From Pullulanibacillus camelliae (GTDB lineage Bacteria > Bacillota > Bacilli > Bacillales > Sporolactobacillaceae), in NCBI RefSeq assembly GCF_014642655.1, contig NZ_BMIR01000010.1, positions 62,001 to 126,000 on the forward strand: 64,000 nucleotides of DNA, given 5' to 3'. This document shows positions 40,456 through 49,626 of this stretch, in pieces (position 1 is the first letter of the stretch; every line of letters starts with the position of its first letter). The notes under the pieces are model-generated. The model ran no database searches, was not told where the DNA came from, and saw nothing but the letters and a program-made list of their open reading frames with translations. A program made the position numbers and the translations under genes.

Positions 40456-41358
40456 TTGAAGAAATTTAGTGCAATCTTACTTACAATGATCGTCGCTGCT
40501 GCTTTCGCTCTTGTTGGCTGTGGCTCAAGCGACAAAGGGAGTAGTGGAAGTGACAGTTCTAAGTCCATTGGGGAACAATTAAATTATACGATTACGGGTA
40601 TTGACCCAGGCGCTGGGGTCACTCAAGCTGCGCAACAATCTATAAAAGATTACGGGTTGGATAAGTATAATGTGCAAACGAGCAGTGAATCGACCATGAT
40701 GGCTTCATTGAAAAAAGCGATTGATAATAAACAACCGATTGTGATCACCGGATGGTCTCCACACTGGATGTTTGCAAAATATGATTTGAAGTATTTGGAT
40801 GATCCTAAAAAATCATTTGGTGATGCAGAAAATATTTATACCGTTGCGCACAAAGGCTTTTCTAAGAGCCATCCAAATTTGGCGAAATTTTTTAGTCAAT
40901 TCCAATGGACAGATGATGACATGAATGCAGTGATGCTGAAGCAACAAAGCAATGATGATGCCTTAGCGGCTGCAAAGGATTGGGTAAAGGACAATCAAGA
41001 TAAGGTAAGCAAGTGGACTAAAGGAATCAAAAAGGGGAATGGTGAAGAGATCAAAATGGCTTATGTCGCTTGGTCATCTGAAGTTGCCAGCACAAATGTT
41101 GTCAAGGCTATTTTAGATAACCTTGGCTATAAAGTCACGCTTCAACAGCTCGATGCTGCGCCAATGTGGGCAGCTGTGGCCAAAGGAAGTGCTGATGTCA
41201 CGCTTTCTGCTTGGCTTCCAGTTACCCATAAAGCTTACTATCAAAAGTATAAAGATCAGGTAGAAAAACTTGGTGTGAGCTTAAAAGGAACTAAGCTTGG
41301 ATTAGTTGTTCCTAAATACATGAAAGATGTAAATTCGATCAGTGATTTGAAAAAATAA
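40456..41358 (+). CDS. opuAC: Glycine betaine-binding lipoprotein OpuAC
   Basis: This 300-residue extracellular binding protein is anchored through Cys22 (lipobox FALVGC). Ligand-cage tryptophans expected for quaternary ammonium compounds occur in TGWSPHWMF, VAWSSEVAS and LSAWLPVTH. The start is TTG 40456, preceded by AGGGGGA. It completes the OpuA importer for glycine betaine and related osmoprotectants. Confidence 0.94.
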   Translation: MKKFSAILLTMIVAAAFALVGCGSSDKGSSGSDSSKSIGEQLNYTITGIDPGAGVTQAAQQSIKDYGLDKYNVQTSSESTMMASLKKAIDNKQPIVITGWSPHWMFAKYDLKYLDDPKKSFGDAENIYTVAHKGFSKSHPNLAKFFSQFQWTDDDMNAVMLKQQSNDDALAAAKDWVKDNQDKVSKWTKGIKKGNGEEIKMAYVAWSSEVASTNVVKAILDNLGYKVTLQQLDAAPMWAAVAKGSADVTLSAWLPVTHKAYYQKYKDQVEKLGVSLKGTKLGLVVPKYMKDVNSISDLKK

Positions 41359-41365
41359 GCCATAT

Positions 41366-41398
41366 AAAAGGAAGCCGGAAATTCACGGCTTCCTTTTG
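41366..41398 (+). terminator. Intrinsic terminator of the opuA operon
   Basis: AAAAGGAAGCCG pairs with CGGCTTCCTTTT across 8 bases. Confidence 0.88.
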
Positions 41399-41539
41399 AA
41401 TGGAGCGGGCTGGGCTCTTTATATATGCTCCAAATGACAAAATAGCGTCGAAGGCTTTTTAAAACGGCCAAACATGCTAAAAGTGAATAAATCACGGCAA
41501 TTAAAAAATGCATGGCACACTCATTTTATAAAATCTCTA

Positions 41540-41577
41540 AGTTAAAAGAACCAGGCAAATGTCCGGTTCTTTTAACT
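41540..41577 (-). terminator. Terminator of the C39-like protease gene
   Basis: A perfect 13-bp stem (AGTTAAAAGAACC / GGTTCTTTTAACT) overlaps the gene end by 2 bases. Confidence 0.75.
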
Positions 41578-42166
41578 ATAGATAGGAAATCGCTTGCTGA
41601 CCAAATTGCTTCCAGCCGTCGATAAAGTCCTGTTTGTTGCCGGGACGATTTTTGATGTTGTCGAGAGGATCGTTAAAATACACAAAATCCTCGTTATAGC
41701 CAGTAATGACAACAGCGTGCTCTTTATATGTTATTTTAAGAGTTCCGTGAGCCGTAAGCCATGTTTCCCAATGTTCGTCCTCCACATAATTATAGCGGCT
41801 GGTTACAATAACCCAAACTGGAAACCCACGGTCGATTTGTCCCTCTATACGTGCCCATTCGCAGTCTGTCAAATCAATGATTCGATCGCCAAGAAAGGTT
41901 TTAGCTAATTGGACAATTGGACGATGAAAGGTTCCAAGACCTGGTGTTTCAAAACTATACATGTCTCCAACAAAGCCATCGTTGGGATGTCCGTGAACAC
42001 CGTCTGTCTCAAAAGGGACCTTAACAACAGCCTCAGCGAGCTGCAGCTTATCGACTTGGATCTTCGCGTGCTGGAGCAACATACAAAGGGATGTGACCTC
42101 ACAGCCCCTTGGCAGTTCGGGTAATTGTGCAATGAGTGGGACATCAATCATTTTTGCACGTGTCAT
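41576..42166 (-). CDS. C39-like cysteine peptidase family protein
   Basis: This 196-residue protein has the papain-like Peptidase_C39_2 fold. The catalytic cysteine is Cys22 in LPRGCEVTSLCMLL, with Gln14 upstream in LIAQLPELP as oxyanion residue. His lies in KEHAVVITGY, and the acidic residue in FNDPLDN. There is no signal peptide, so it is probably cytosolic or spore-associated. The start is ATG 42166, with GGAGGTGG upstream; the GTG at 42178 overlaps that site. It is related to Bacillus YvpB-like proteins. The substrate is unknown. It is divergent from an SASP gene. Confidence 0.85.
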   Translation of the reverse strand: MTRAKMIDVPLIAQLPELPRGCEVTSLCMLLQHAKIQVDKLQLAEAVVKVPFETDGVHGHPNDGFVGDMYSFETPGLGTFHRPIVQLAKTFLGDRIIDLTDCEWARIEGQIDRGFPVWVIVTSRYNYVEDEHWETWLTAHGTLKITYKEHAVVITGYNEDFVYFNDPLDNIKNRPGNKQDFIDGWKQFGQQAISYL

Positions 42167-42285
42167 TTTACTTGCCACCTCCGATTACTGGTAGTAAATT
42201 CGCCATAGTTCATGGTAAAACCTTCTTTTACGTTATGTACATAGCAGGAGAGTAGAAGGTCAAACTAGGATTGGGAGGTGATTAA

Positions 42286-42486
42286 GTGGCTAACAATAAT
42301 AGTAACCAATTGCTTGTCCCAGGAGTGGAACAAGCGGTGGAACAAATGAAGCAGGAAATCGCCAGTGAATTTGGTGTTCGATTAGGCGCAGATACGACCT
42401 CTCGTGGCAATGGTTCTGTTGGTGGCGAAATTACAAAGCGTTTAGTTGCGCAGGCACAGCAGCAAATGCCTGGACAAAATAAATAA
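42286..42486 (+). CDS. Alpha/beta-type small acid-soluble spore protein
   Basis: This 66-residue DNA-binding protein coats and protects the chromosome of dormant spores. The conserved pieces are [23 protein letters not shown], with the germination-protease cleavage region EIASEFGV, and [18 protein letters not shown]. The start is GTG 42286, behind GGGAGGTGA. It must be expressed in the forespore; no sigma-G promoter could be assigned with confidence. It establishes the host as a spore former. Confidence 0.96.
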   Translation: MANNNSNQLLVPGVEQAVEQMKQEIASEFGVRLGADTTSRGNGSVGGEITKRLVAQAQQQMPGQNK

Positions 42487-42496
42487 GTATGGCAAT

Positions 42497-42527
42497 AAGG
42501 GAAGCAGCCTGGGCTGCTTCCCTTTAA
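42497..42527 (+). terminator. Intrinsic terminator of the SASP gene
   Basis: AAGGGAAGCAGCC pairs with GGCTGCTTCCCTT with a 2-base loop; a short T-run follows. Confidence 0.85.
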
Positions 42528-42541
42528 AAGTGATGACATGT

Positions 42542-43642
42542 TTAGCGAATGCGTAATTCAGTTTCTGGATCAAAGAAATGCGCTTTATTCATATCAAGAG
42601 CCAATGTGATGTTTTTACCACTGCTGGCGTCTGTACGAGAATCAACGCGAGCGACGAACTGATCTTCACCAATGTTTGAATACAAGAAGGTTTCAGCCCC
42701 CATTAATTCAGCCACTTCAATGGCAGCTTCAAATGTCGTATCTTTGGATGCTTCGATGAAAAGAGGTTCATCATGGATATCCTCTGGGCGGATGCCGAGA
42801 ACGACTTCTTTATTGACATAGCCGCGCTCGCGCAATAATTTCATTTTGCCTTCAGGAATCTTGAAGGTGTGCTCGCCAACGATTGCCTTGCCGTCCTCAA
42901 GTCTTGTTTTTAAGAAGTTCATCGCAGGAGATCCCATGAAACCAGCAACGAAAATGTTTTCAGGAAGGTCATAGACTTCTTTCGGCGTACCGACTTGTTG
43001 AATGACACCATCCTTCATGACAACAATGCGTGTTGCCATCGTCATGGCTTCAGTTTGATCGTGTGTTACATAAATTGTAGTGGTTTGCAGCCGTTGATGA
43101 AGTTTAGTTAACTCGGCACGCATTTGTACACGAAGCTTAGCATCAAGGTTTGATAAGGGTTCGTCCATGAGGAATACTTGAGGATCACGGACGATGGCAC
43201 GACCGAGTGCAACACGCTGTCTTTGACCACCGGAAAGTGCTTTTGGCTTACGATCAAGAAACTTATCAATGCCAAGGATCTTTGCTGCATTTTGGACGCG
43301 TTTCTCAATTTCATCTTTTTTGAATTTGCGAAGCTTAAGTCCAAAGGCCATGTTATCATAGACGTTCATGTGAGGATACAGCGCATAGTTTTGGAAAACC
43401 ATTGCGATATCGCGATCTTTTGGTGCAACGTCGTTGACGAGGCGATCACCAATGTAAAGCTCACCGGCAGTAATATCTTCAAGTCCTGCGATCATGCGAA
43501 GCGTAGTTGACTTACCACAACCAGATGGACCAACGAAAACGATAAATTCTTTGTCCTTAATATCAAGATTAAAATTATCTACTGATTTTGTTTCAGCTTT
43601 GTCATAGACTTTGTCAATACCTTTCATTACAATACCAGCCAT
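42542..43642 (-). CDS. msmX: Multi-sugar ABC transporter ATP-binding protein (MsmX/UgpC type)
   Basis: This 366-residue ATPase energises carbohydrate importers of the CUT1 class. It has Walker A GPSGCGKST (residues 38-46), the signature LSGGQRQR and Walker B VFLMDEPLSNLDAKLR. A C-terminal TOBE/OB region (about 240-366) contains LGIRPEDI. In Bacillus one such ATPase serves several sugar importers. No sugar permease is adjacent, which fits a shared ATPase. AAGGGGG lies 9 bases before the ATG. Confidence 0.93.
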   Translation of the reverse strand: MAGIVMKGIDKVYDKAETKSVDNFNLDIKDKEFIVFVGPSGCGKSTTLRMIAGLEDITAGELYIGDRLVNDVAPKDRDIAMVFQNYALYPHMNVYDNMAFGLKLRKFKKDEIEKRVQNAAKILGIDKFLDRKPKALSGGQRQRVALGRAIVRDPQVFLMDEPLSNLDAKLRVQMRAELTKLHQRLQTTTIYVTHDQTEAMTMATRIVVMKDGVIQQVGTPKEVYDLPENIFVAGFMGSPAMNFLKTRLEDGKAIVGEHTFKIPEGKMKLLRERGYVNKEVVLGIRPEDIHDEPLFIEASKDTTFEAAIEVAELMGAETFLYSNIGEDQFVARVDSRTDASSGKNITLALDMNKAHFFDPETELRIR

Positions 43643-43759
43643 GAAGGAGTCCCCCTTGAATTCGTTTTCAATCTACTTTTATTGTAAGCGATTTATTCCA
43701 TCGATAGAAGAGGGCAGTCTGCACAAAGATTTCAGGAATTATTGTATACATGTTACAAG

Positions 43760-44656
43760 TCAACCAAGGCTATACTTTAAAATACCAATATAAATAATAG
43801 CAGCATCAATAAAGGTCTTCGGATCAAGGTCCGTTTTTTCATGAAATTTATCCAAGCGATATTGCAAGCTATTGCGATGGATGTAGAGTGCCTTGGAAGC
43901 GGTAGAGACATTCATATTGTGTTCAAAAAAGGTGAGCAATGTTTCTTTGAGCTCAGTGCCTCCTTCAGATAGCGCGTTTTGAATCTTTTTAAACATAAAA
44001 TCAGCCGCCTCAGGCGAGAGATTCTCCAGTAAAAATATTGGAATTAAATGATCAAGTGATGTGACCCGTTTTCGTGGATAGATGCGTAAAAAGCGTTCAA
44101 AAAGCTGATGATGCCATTCATAGCTTGACTTTGACAGCTGAGCTGTATAAAAAATGGCACCAATCATAACGGCGACATCGACGAAGAATTCTGTAGCCAT
44201 GAGATCGACGATTTCCTCAGCAACAACACGTTTTGATGGTTCCGAGAGGATGAGGATAGCCTCGTTTTCCCTCCAAAGCAAAACGGGTGTCTCTGAAACC
44301 AGAGCAGACATTGCCTCTTCGAAAGCGGCAAGATCATTGGGCAGTGATTTAAAATGGATGTAAATAGGATAGGCAGGAAACGAGAGCCCCGGGCTATCTT
44401 TTGGGTTGCTAGCCTCAGTGCCATTAAATAAAAGGTTTGCCCAAGCCTTTTGCGCAGGGCTTTTTGGCGTGGTGAATTGATCAACGGTTTCATAATAAAG
44501 CTTCAAAAGCTGAAGCTCCTTTTCAGTTACGGCCGATTTCTTAATGCCAAATTGGATATGTGCTTGATCTTGAAACCAATAATAGGACTCCAGATGTTCT
44601 TGATCGTTATAATATGTAAAAGCTTGTCCATAAATGGCCTTTAAGGCTTCAAGCAT
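43760..44656 (-). CDS. PucR/CdaR-type transcriptional regulator
   Basis: This 298-residue protein ends in the PucR C-terminal helix-turn-helix (TLLTFFEHNMNVSTASKALYIHRNSLQYRLDKF, about residues 235-268). The N-terminal part (about 1-215) has no recognised sensor domain. The start is ATG 44656 with AAGGAG 9 bases upstream; the frame from 44809 runs through the next gene's coding strand without support. It is 117 bases upstream of msmX on the same strand and could control it or a sugar-acid pathway such as the kdg genes, but this is a guess. Confidence 0.8.
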   Translation of the reverse strand: MLEALKAIYGQAFTYYNDQEHLESYYWFQDQAHIQFGIKKSAVTEKELQLLKLYYETVDQFTTPKSPAQKAWANLLFNGTEASNPKDSPGLSFPAYPIYIHFKSLPNDLAAFEEAMSALVSETPVLLWRENEAILILSEPSKRVVAEEIVDLMATEFFVDVAVMIGAIFYTAQLSKSSYEWHHQLFERFLRIYPRKRVTSLDHLIPIFLLENLSPEAADFMFKKIQNALSEGGTELKETLLTFFEHNMNVSTASKALYIHRNSLQYRLDKFHEKTDLDPKTFIDAAIIYIGILKYSLG

Positions 44657-44720
44657 GGCGATGAACTCCTTATTAATAAAATGATGCACCTCGATCAAAT
44701 GAGATCGAGGCGGGGAAAAG

Positions 44721-44906
44721 CTAGGATTCGCGTGGTGGTTCCTCACGCTGAACAATTTCATGATAGTGATCGACAGAAGGATGATCATACTTGGTATTGA
44801 CCGTTCCACCAGCCATTCCTTCGCTCATCATACGGTCGATATCCAAATAGTATTCAGCACGTCCTTCGTAGTCAAGGTCTTTATCTCGATGAGATGATTT
44901 GTTCAT
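44721..44906 (-). CDS. Small hydrophilic protein of unknown function
   Basis: This 61-residue acidic, very polar protein has no membrane segment; notable pieces are DLDYEGRAEYYLDIDRMMSEGMAGGTV and HPSVDHYHEIVQREEPP. AAAGGGGGA lies 7 bases before the ATG, strong support for translation. Small polar proteins of this kind in spore formers are often spore proteins, but no family was recognised. It is upstream of the PucR-type gene; the inverted repeat CCTCGATC / GATCGAGG at 44687-44708 separates them. Confidence 0.7.
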   Translation of the reverse strand: MNKSSHRDKDLDYEGRAEYYLDIDRMMSEGMAGGTVNTKYDHPSVDHYHEIVQREEPPRES

Positions 44907-45196
44907 GCTGCATTCCCCCTTTATTTAAAGGGTTTCCCTCGCACTCTGTTTTCATGAAATAGAGCTCAAGGAAATTTTAAGCATCACAAACATGATATAG
45001 CAGGGTTCGTGAATACGGCTAACAAAAGCGTCCTCAATTAAAGAGATGTTTGCTTATTCTTTCTGGAAATGTCAAAGACATAAAAGAATAAAAGGAATGC
45101 ATTAAAACGCAGTAACACCTATATTAAACATAACAATAAAAACGAAGTGTGTAAATAATAATAGCATTCGCATTTTTACCGCAAATGGATGGCGTG

Positions 45197-46540
45197 TTAT
45201 TCTACACTAGAAAGCGTCAAAGGCTTTAATAGACTAAGCTTACTGAGATATAAACAATAGTTGAACCAATAACGGTGAATCAGTTTAGTCTGGTGGCGGA
45301 TTTTAGGATGATGAAAAATCACCTGTCCTGGTCGAGCATTAATTTCAAAGAGCCACAGTCTATTTTCTTGATCAAGGCCGAGATCGAAACCGAGCTCACC
45401 GATGAGATCATCTGTTTGTTCATCGAGCGCTTCACTTATGGCGACAACATCTTCTTTTAACCCCTTTACATATTTCTGAGCGGTTTCTTGATCAAAAATA
45501 TCATTTAAAGCAAGAATTTGACCACCATAATACGTATGAGTAGTAATGGTGTTTACCGCAGCGACCTTTGCGGCGATGGCGCTTAAGTGCCATTTCCCTT
45601 CCCCGTCTTTGTTTGTATGCACGCGAAAGTCAAAGGGATGCTTGTTGTGTTTTTGCAAATCTATGCCCTGCTGAATCACATATTGACTGGCTAAATGGCT
45701 GTGAAATTCACTGATTAGACAATCCTTAAGGGAAGCGTACTGGTGTTTTACACAGCGCTCCGGTGTATTGGTTTCGCAGATATACCCTTCCCCATGTTTT
45801 ATAATGCGTTTGATCCCTAACCCATGACTGCTTTTTTTCGGTTTGACATAAACCGTGTTAAAATAATCAAGAGCTTCTTTTAAATGCTTAGATGTAAAGT
45901 CATAGGTCTGCGGGAGAAATTGGCTGGATAATGGATGAGCCTTAAGAAATTGGTGGATATCCCATTTATTAAAGAAGGATGGATTGAACCAAGGAATTCC
46001 ATAATTATGATGGAATTGGCTTTTGACATATTTGACACTTTGCTTATTCTCCGCACGTCTATTCGGGGTGCGGTCATAGACAACATGTGGAAAGGGCACC
46101 TCCTGTTCACGCCAGTCTCCTTCGTCATACAGTAGGCCGGTTAAAGTGCCAAGTTCCCATTGAATTTGCCGGGGTGTAAAAACAAATGCGCAGCCTCCCG
46201 CTTGTCTGGCATATTCTAATAGACCTTTCATTTCCTCTGTTCTTTGCCCAAAGGGAAGGATGGCATTGGGATGATAATGTGTCGTAAAGATTCCGATGAT
46301 TGGCATGAAATGTAAGGTGTCCTCTTGTTGGAGAAAATGCCATTTTTGGTTATAGGGAAGTCCTAGTCTTTTCCATACTTCTTCGGACACATAGCATTTC
46401 GGTTGGGAGGTTGGCTTAAATACGCAATTGACATATTTATTTGAAAAGCAAAGTTTAGAAAGCGATTTTTGGTATAATGCCGTTGGCAGATATACAGTAT
46501 TCGGTTTATGGTTAAGCTTTTCTACTTTAAATAAATCCAT
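45197..46540 (-). CDS. yheD: YheC/YheD-type endospore coat-associated protein (ATP-grasp-like)
   Basis: This 447-residue protein belongs to the YheC/YheD family found in spore coats. The C-terminal half (about 190-440) has an ATP-grasp-like fold with YVKPKKSSHGLGIKRI, FDFRVHTNKDGEGKWHLSAIAAKV, DLIGELGFDLGLD and LFEINARPG. Such residues suggest a ligase, but no reaction is known. The start is ATG 46540, with TTGGAGG upstream; the TTG at 46555 lies in that site. It is divergent from yheB. Length fits YheD better than the shorter YheC. Confidence 0.87.
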   Translation of the reverse strand: MDLFKVEKLNHKPNTVYLPTALYQKSLSKLCFSNKYVNCVFKPTSQPKCYVSEEVWKRLGLPYNQKWHFLQQEDTLHFMPIIGIFTTHYHPNAILPFGQRTEEMKGLLEYARQAGGCAFVFTPRQIQWELGTLTGLLYDEGDWREQEVPFPHVVYDRTPNRRAENKQSVKYVKSQFHHNYGIPWFNPSFFNKWDIHQFLKAHPLSSQFLPQTYDFTSKHLKEALDYFNTVYVKPKKSSHGLGIKRIIKHGEGYICETNTPERCVKHQYASLKDCLISEFHSHLASQYVIQQGIDLQKHNKHPFDFRVHTNKDGEGKWHLSAIAAKVAAVNTITTHTYYGGQILALNDIFDQETAQKYVKGLKEDVVAISEALDEQTDDLIGELGFDLGLDQENRLWLFEINARPGQVIFHHPKIRHQTKLIHRYWFNYCLYLSKLSLLKPLTLSSVE

Positions 46541-46649
46541 GTATGTGGCCTCCAAAATCCCTTAGTGAGTGAGTGCATTTATATATATTCATATGCTTTA
46601 ATAATGGGCATGTGCCTGTTTAAACAAACGGAAAAAAGGAATGAACGAG

Positions 46650-47789
46650 ATGTCGATTGGAGAAATTATTGGAACCTTTTTATTACTTATTATAGTGGGT
46701 GCGCTTATAGGCGGAGTGACGAATTTTCTTGCAATAAAAATGTTATTTAGGCCACACCGTGCCATCATGATAGGCGGCTGGCGGCTTCCTTTTACTCCTG
46801 GTTTGATCCCGAAACGAAGGGAAGACATTGCAAAGCAGTTGGGCAGGCTGGTGATGAAGCATTTACTTACAGCAGAAAGCTTAGAAAAAAAGTTTATGGA
46901 CAGTCACTTAAAGGAGCAAATGACAAGTATTGTCCAAGCAGAGTTGAAAAAGTGGTTAGAGGATAGTCAGCCTTTGGCTCATTATCTGGGGTCAGAGCGC
47001 CAATACACTGTAAAACAGCTGGATGCCAAACTCAATGATTGGATCATGCAGTCTTTTATTTCATTATGGGAAAGCCATCAACAGAATACCCTATATCAGC
47101 TCCTTCCGGATGAAATACAGCAGAAGATTTCCAGCCAACTTCCTCAATTTTCTCAATTGATCGGCCAGCGTCTGATCAATTATTTAGAGAGTGACGAAGG
47201 AAAAGAAAAGGTGAAGGGAGAGTTAGACCGCTTTTTTGAAGGAAAGGGCTTTTTAGGGAGCATGCTAGGAATGTTTCTTGGCAATCAAAGCCTCATGGAC
47301 AAACTGTATCCCGAGCTCATTCGCTTTCTCAATCAGCCTTCATTTATTGCGGCTTTGCATGAACTATTGGAACGAGAGTGGCTCGAATTGCAGCACAAGA
47401 CATTGAAGGAACTGGATGAAACTATCCATTTACAGGAAATGTTGAAAAATGCTATCAATGATAAAGTGAGTCAGCTGTTCTCTATAGAGACAGTGTTACA
47501 ACAAACGCCTGGAGAGTTGTTGGGAGATGTAAAGGATCAATTAATAGGTAAGGTCGCTCATGCAGTGGATTATGGTCTACGCATGCTTGCGAAAAGAACC
47601 GTTTCATTATTAGAAGCACTCGATCTAGAGAAGTTGGTAACAGATCAAGTCCGCGCTTTTTCTATTCAAGAACTTGAAGAAGTAGTACTGATGATTTCAA
47701 AGAGAGAATTTAAGATGATCACCTATCTTGGGGCCTTTCTCGGTGGGGTCATTGGTATTGTTCAGGCAGTGGTCATGTTATTTATTTAA
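46650..47789 (+). CDS. yheB: DUF445 family membrane protein YheB
   Basis: This 379-residue protein has membrane helices at both ends (about 7-29 and 355-379) and a long helical middle. The family motif NFLAIKMLFRPHRAIMIGGWRLPFTPGLIPKRR (start of the DUF445 domain, about 31-63) is intact. The start is ATG 46650, with AAAGGA 9 bases upstream; the ATG at 46641 abuts that site. The function is unknown. Its neighbours yheD and yheA are the same as in Bacillus subtilis. Confidence 0.88.
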   Translation: MSIGEIIGTFLLLIIVGALIGGVTNFLAIKMLFRPHRAIMIGGWRLPFTPGLIPKRREDIAKQLGRLVMKHLLTAESLEKKFMDSHLKEQMTSIVQAELKKWLEDSQPLAHYLGSERQYTVKQLDAKLNDWIMQSFISLWESHQQNTLYQLLPDEIQQKISSQLPQFSQLIGQRLINYLESDEGKEKVKGELDRFFEGKGFLGSMLGMFLGNQSLMDKLYPELIRFLNQPSFIAALHELLEREWLELQHKTLKELDETIHLQEMLKNAINDKVSQLFSIETVLQQTPGELLGDVKDQLIGKVAHAVDYGLRMLAKRTVSLLEALDLEKLVTDQVRAFSIQELEEVVLMISKREFKMITYLGAFLGGVIGIVQAVVMLFI

Positions 47790-47912
47790 ATCCGTCACTT
47801 TTTTAGGCTGCGGGGTGAAGTGTTGAATACTTTTTGTTACACTTGAATAGAAAGAAAAAATGATGGACGAAGAAAAGCTTTTTTGTCTGTTTTAAAAATT
47901 AGGAGGAATAGA

Positions 47913-48275
47913 ATGGCAAATCTTTATGATATTGCTTACAGCTTGGAAAAAGCGATTCGCGAGAGCAATGAATATGGCGCATTGAAGACCGCTCATGAGG
48001 CCATTGAAAAGGATGAAAGTGCGAAGCAACTCTTCGATAGCTTTCGTGAACTACAAATGTCCTTGCAGCAAAAGCAAATGCAAGGCGAGCAGCTTTCAGA
48101 GGATGAAGCGAATCAAGCCAATCAACAGTTTCAACTCGTCCAACAGCATCCAACGATTAGCAAATTGCTTGTAGCGGAACAGCATATGAGCACGGTTCTA
48201 TCAGATGTCAACAAAATTATCGCGCAGCCATTAGAGGAGCTCTATACAGCGGCCGATGATAATAGTGTTAACTAA
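47913..48275 (+). CDS. yheA: YlbF/YmcA family protein YheA
   Basis: This 120-residue, all-helical cytosolic protein is from the family of YlbF and YmcA, which in Bacillus form a complex acting on RNase Y and development. The pattern ANLYDIAYSLEKAIRESNEY ... FRELQMSLQQKQMQG is characteristic. AGGAGG lies just before ATG 47913; the frame from 47883 includes it. YheA itself has no defined role. It is 123 bases after yheB. Confidence 0.9.
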   Translation: MANLYDIAYSLEKAIRESNEYGALKTAHEAIEKDESAKQLFDSFRELQMSLQQKQMQGEQLSEDEANQANQQFQLVQQHPTISKLLVAEQHMSTVLSDVNKIIAQPLEELYTAADDNSVN

Positions 48276-48303
48276 AATAAAAATGAGATGGACTTAAAAT
48301 CAC

Positions 48304-48366
48304 AGCCCTAATAAAGCTGGTGGAATGAGACATAAAATCCGCCGGTTTTATTGGGGCTTTTTGATT
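48304..48366 (+). terminator. Intrinsic terminator of yheA
   Basis: AGCCCTAATAAAGCTGGTGGA pairs imperfectly with TCCGCCGGTTTTATTGGGGCT and a T-run follows. The stretch from 48370 to 48515 holds no supported gene. Confidence 0.8.
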
Positions 48367-48515
48367 GAAGGGGTATAAAATAGTCCCCCCCCTGAGTATA
48401 AGGCTTAGGTATCCGCCACTATGCCTTCGGACAGCAACTTAAGCTAAAAGTTCCTCTAAATATCCAGTCGGCTCGCTGTATCCTCCCATAAATCCACTAT
48501 TTTTTGATTCTAATA

Positions 48516-48544
48516 TTGTATAGCGTTTTCATTTGAGATATAAT
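48516..48544 (+). promoter_or_regulatory. Promoter of the ketodeoxygluconate operon
   Basis: TTGTAT (48516-48521) and TATAAT (48539-48544) are separated by 17 bp. The spacer contains AGCGTTTTCA, which matches the right half of a CcpA cre site; the left half does not. Confidence 0.75.
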
Positions 48545-48547
48545 GCA

Positions 48548-48563
48548 ACTAAATCGGTTTAGT
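48548..48563 (+). promoter_or_regulatory. LacI-family operator at the transcription start of the kdg/uxu operon
   Basis: ACTAAATC-GGTTTAGT is a 16-bp palindrome centred on CG with one mismatch, the shape of LacI-family operators. It starts 4 bases after the -10 box and therefore covers the transcription start. Confidence 0.8.
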
Positions 48564-48575
48564 AAGAGGGATGGT

Positions 48576-49586
48576 ATGAAGAGAGTGACAATGGCTGATG
48601 TGGCCGAACGTGCTGGAGTGTCAAAAAGCACTGTATCACAATATTTAAATCAACGCTATGAATACATGGGAGAGGAGACAAAAAAGAAAATAGCAGAAGT
48701 CATTGATGCTACGGGATATCAGGCAAATACATTAGCGAGAAGTTTGAAGCAAAAACGGACATTTACAATAGGTGTGATTGTCGCCAATATTCTTCATATC
48801 TTTTCAACTCAAGTGATTCGAGCGATTGAGGATGTATGTCATCAACAGGACATTTCTGTGATTGTTTGCAATGCAGATGATGACCCAAAGAAAGAGGAAA
48901 AGTACATCACAATGCTACGCGCCAAACAAGTCGATGGGCTCATTGTCTTTCCCACAGGGGAGAATAAGACTTTATATGATCAAATGGTGCAGGAGAGGTA
49001 TCCACTCGTCTTTGTTGATCGGTTGGTGGAAGGGCTTTCGGTAGATACCTTTCTCCTAGACAATAAGGCTGCTTTGCGTTTAGCCGTCGACTATCTTGTT
49101 GAAAAGCAGCATAGATATATAGCGATCATCACAACGTCATTGATACGTCATGTGACACCAAGGGTTGAACGGATTTCGGGTTATAGAATAGCATTAGAGC
49201 AGCATGATCTTCCCATTCACGAGGAGTATATTCAAGGGGTTAATGTTGAGGATATCTCTATTGCTTTAGCACACCTATTAGCTCTGACCCCGAGACCTAC
49301 CGCTATTATTGCAGGCAATGATTTAACCTTAATGGAAATTTTAAAATCAATAAAACGGGACAAAAAGCATATTCCCAATGATTTTGCGCTGCTGGGGATC
49401 GATGATGTTGCTTATGCTCCACTATTTGAGCCGCCGCTAACAACGATCGCTCAGCCCGCCTTTCAAATAGGAGAGGCAGCAGCTAGGTGCTTACTTGAAA
49501 AAATCAATAGTGAATCGATGAATGACAGGCGTCAGCCGGGCATTCATCGCTTTCAGCCAAAGTTGGTGGTTCGCGCATCGTGTTAA
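48576..49586 (+). CDS. kdgR: LacI family repressor of the ketodeoxygluconate operon (KdgR-like)
   Basis: This 336-residue repressor has the N-terminal LacI helix-turn-helix and hinge (TMADVAERAGVSKSTVSQYLN, then YQANTLARSLKQKRT) and a periplasmic-binding-protein-like sensor domain (about 60-336). The start is ATG 48576, behind AGAGGG. It leads an operon with uxuA, kdgK and kdgA, so the inducer is probably ketodeoxygluconate or a hexuronate derivative. It likely represses its own promoter through the palindrome at 48548-48563. Confidence 0.9.
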   Translation: MKRVTMADVAERAGVSKSTVSQYLNQRYEYMGEETKKKIAEVIDATGYQANTLARSLKQKRTFTIGVIVANILHIFSTQVIRAIEDVCHQQDISVIVCNADDDPKKEEKYITMLRAKQVDGLIVFPTGENKTLYDQMVQERYPLVFVDRLVEGLSVDTFLLDNKAALRLAVDYLVEKQHRYIAIITTSLIRHVTPRVERISGYRIALEQHDLPIHEEYIQGVNVEDISIALAHLLALTPRPTAIIAGNDLTLMEILKSIKRDKKHIPNDFALLGIDDVAYAPLFEPPLTTIAQPAFQIGEAAARCLLEKINSESMNDRRQPGIHRFQPKLVVRASC

Positions 49587-49626
49587 AGGTGTACATGTTT
49601 CATTAAATGGGGAGGAGATGAAAGGC

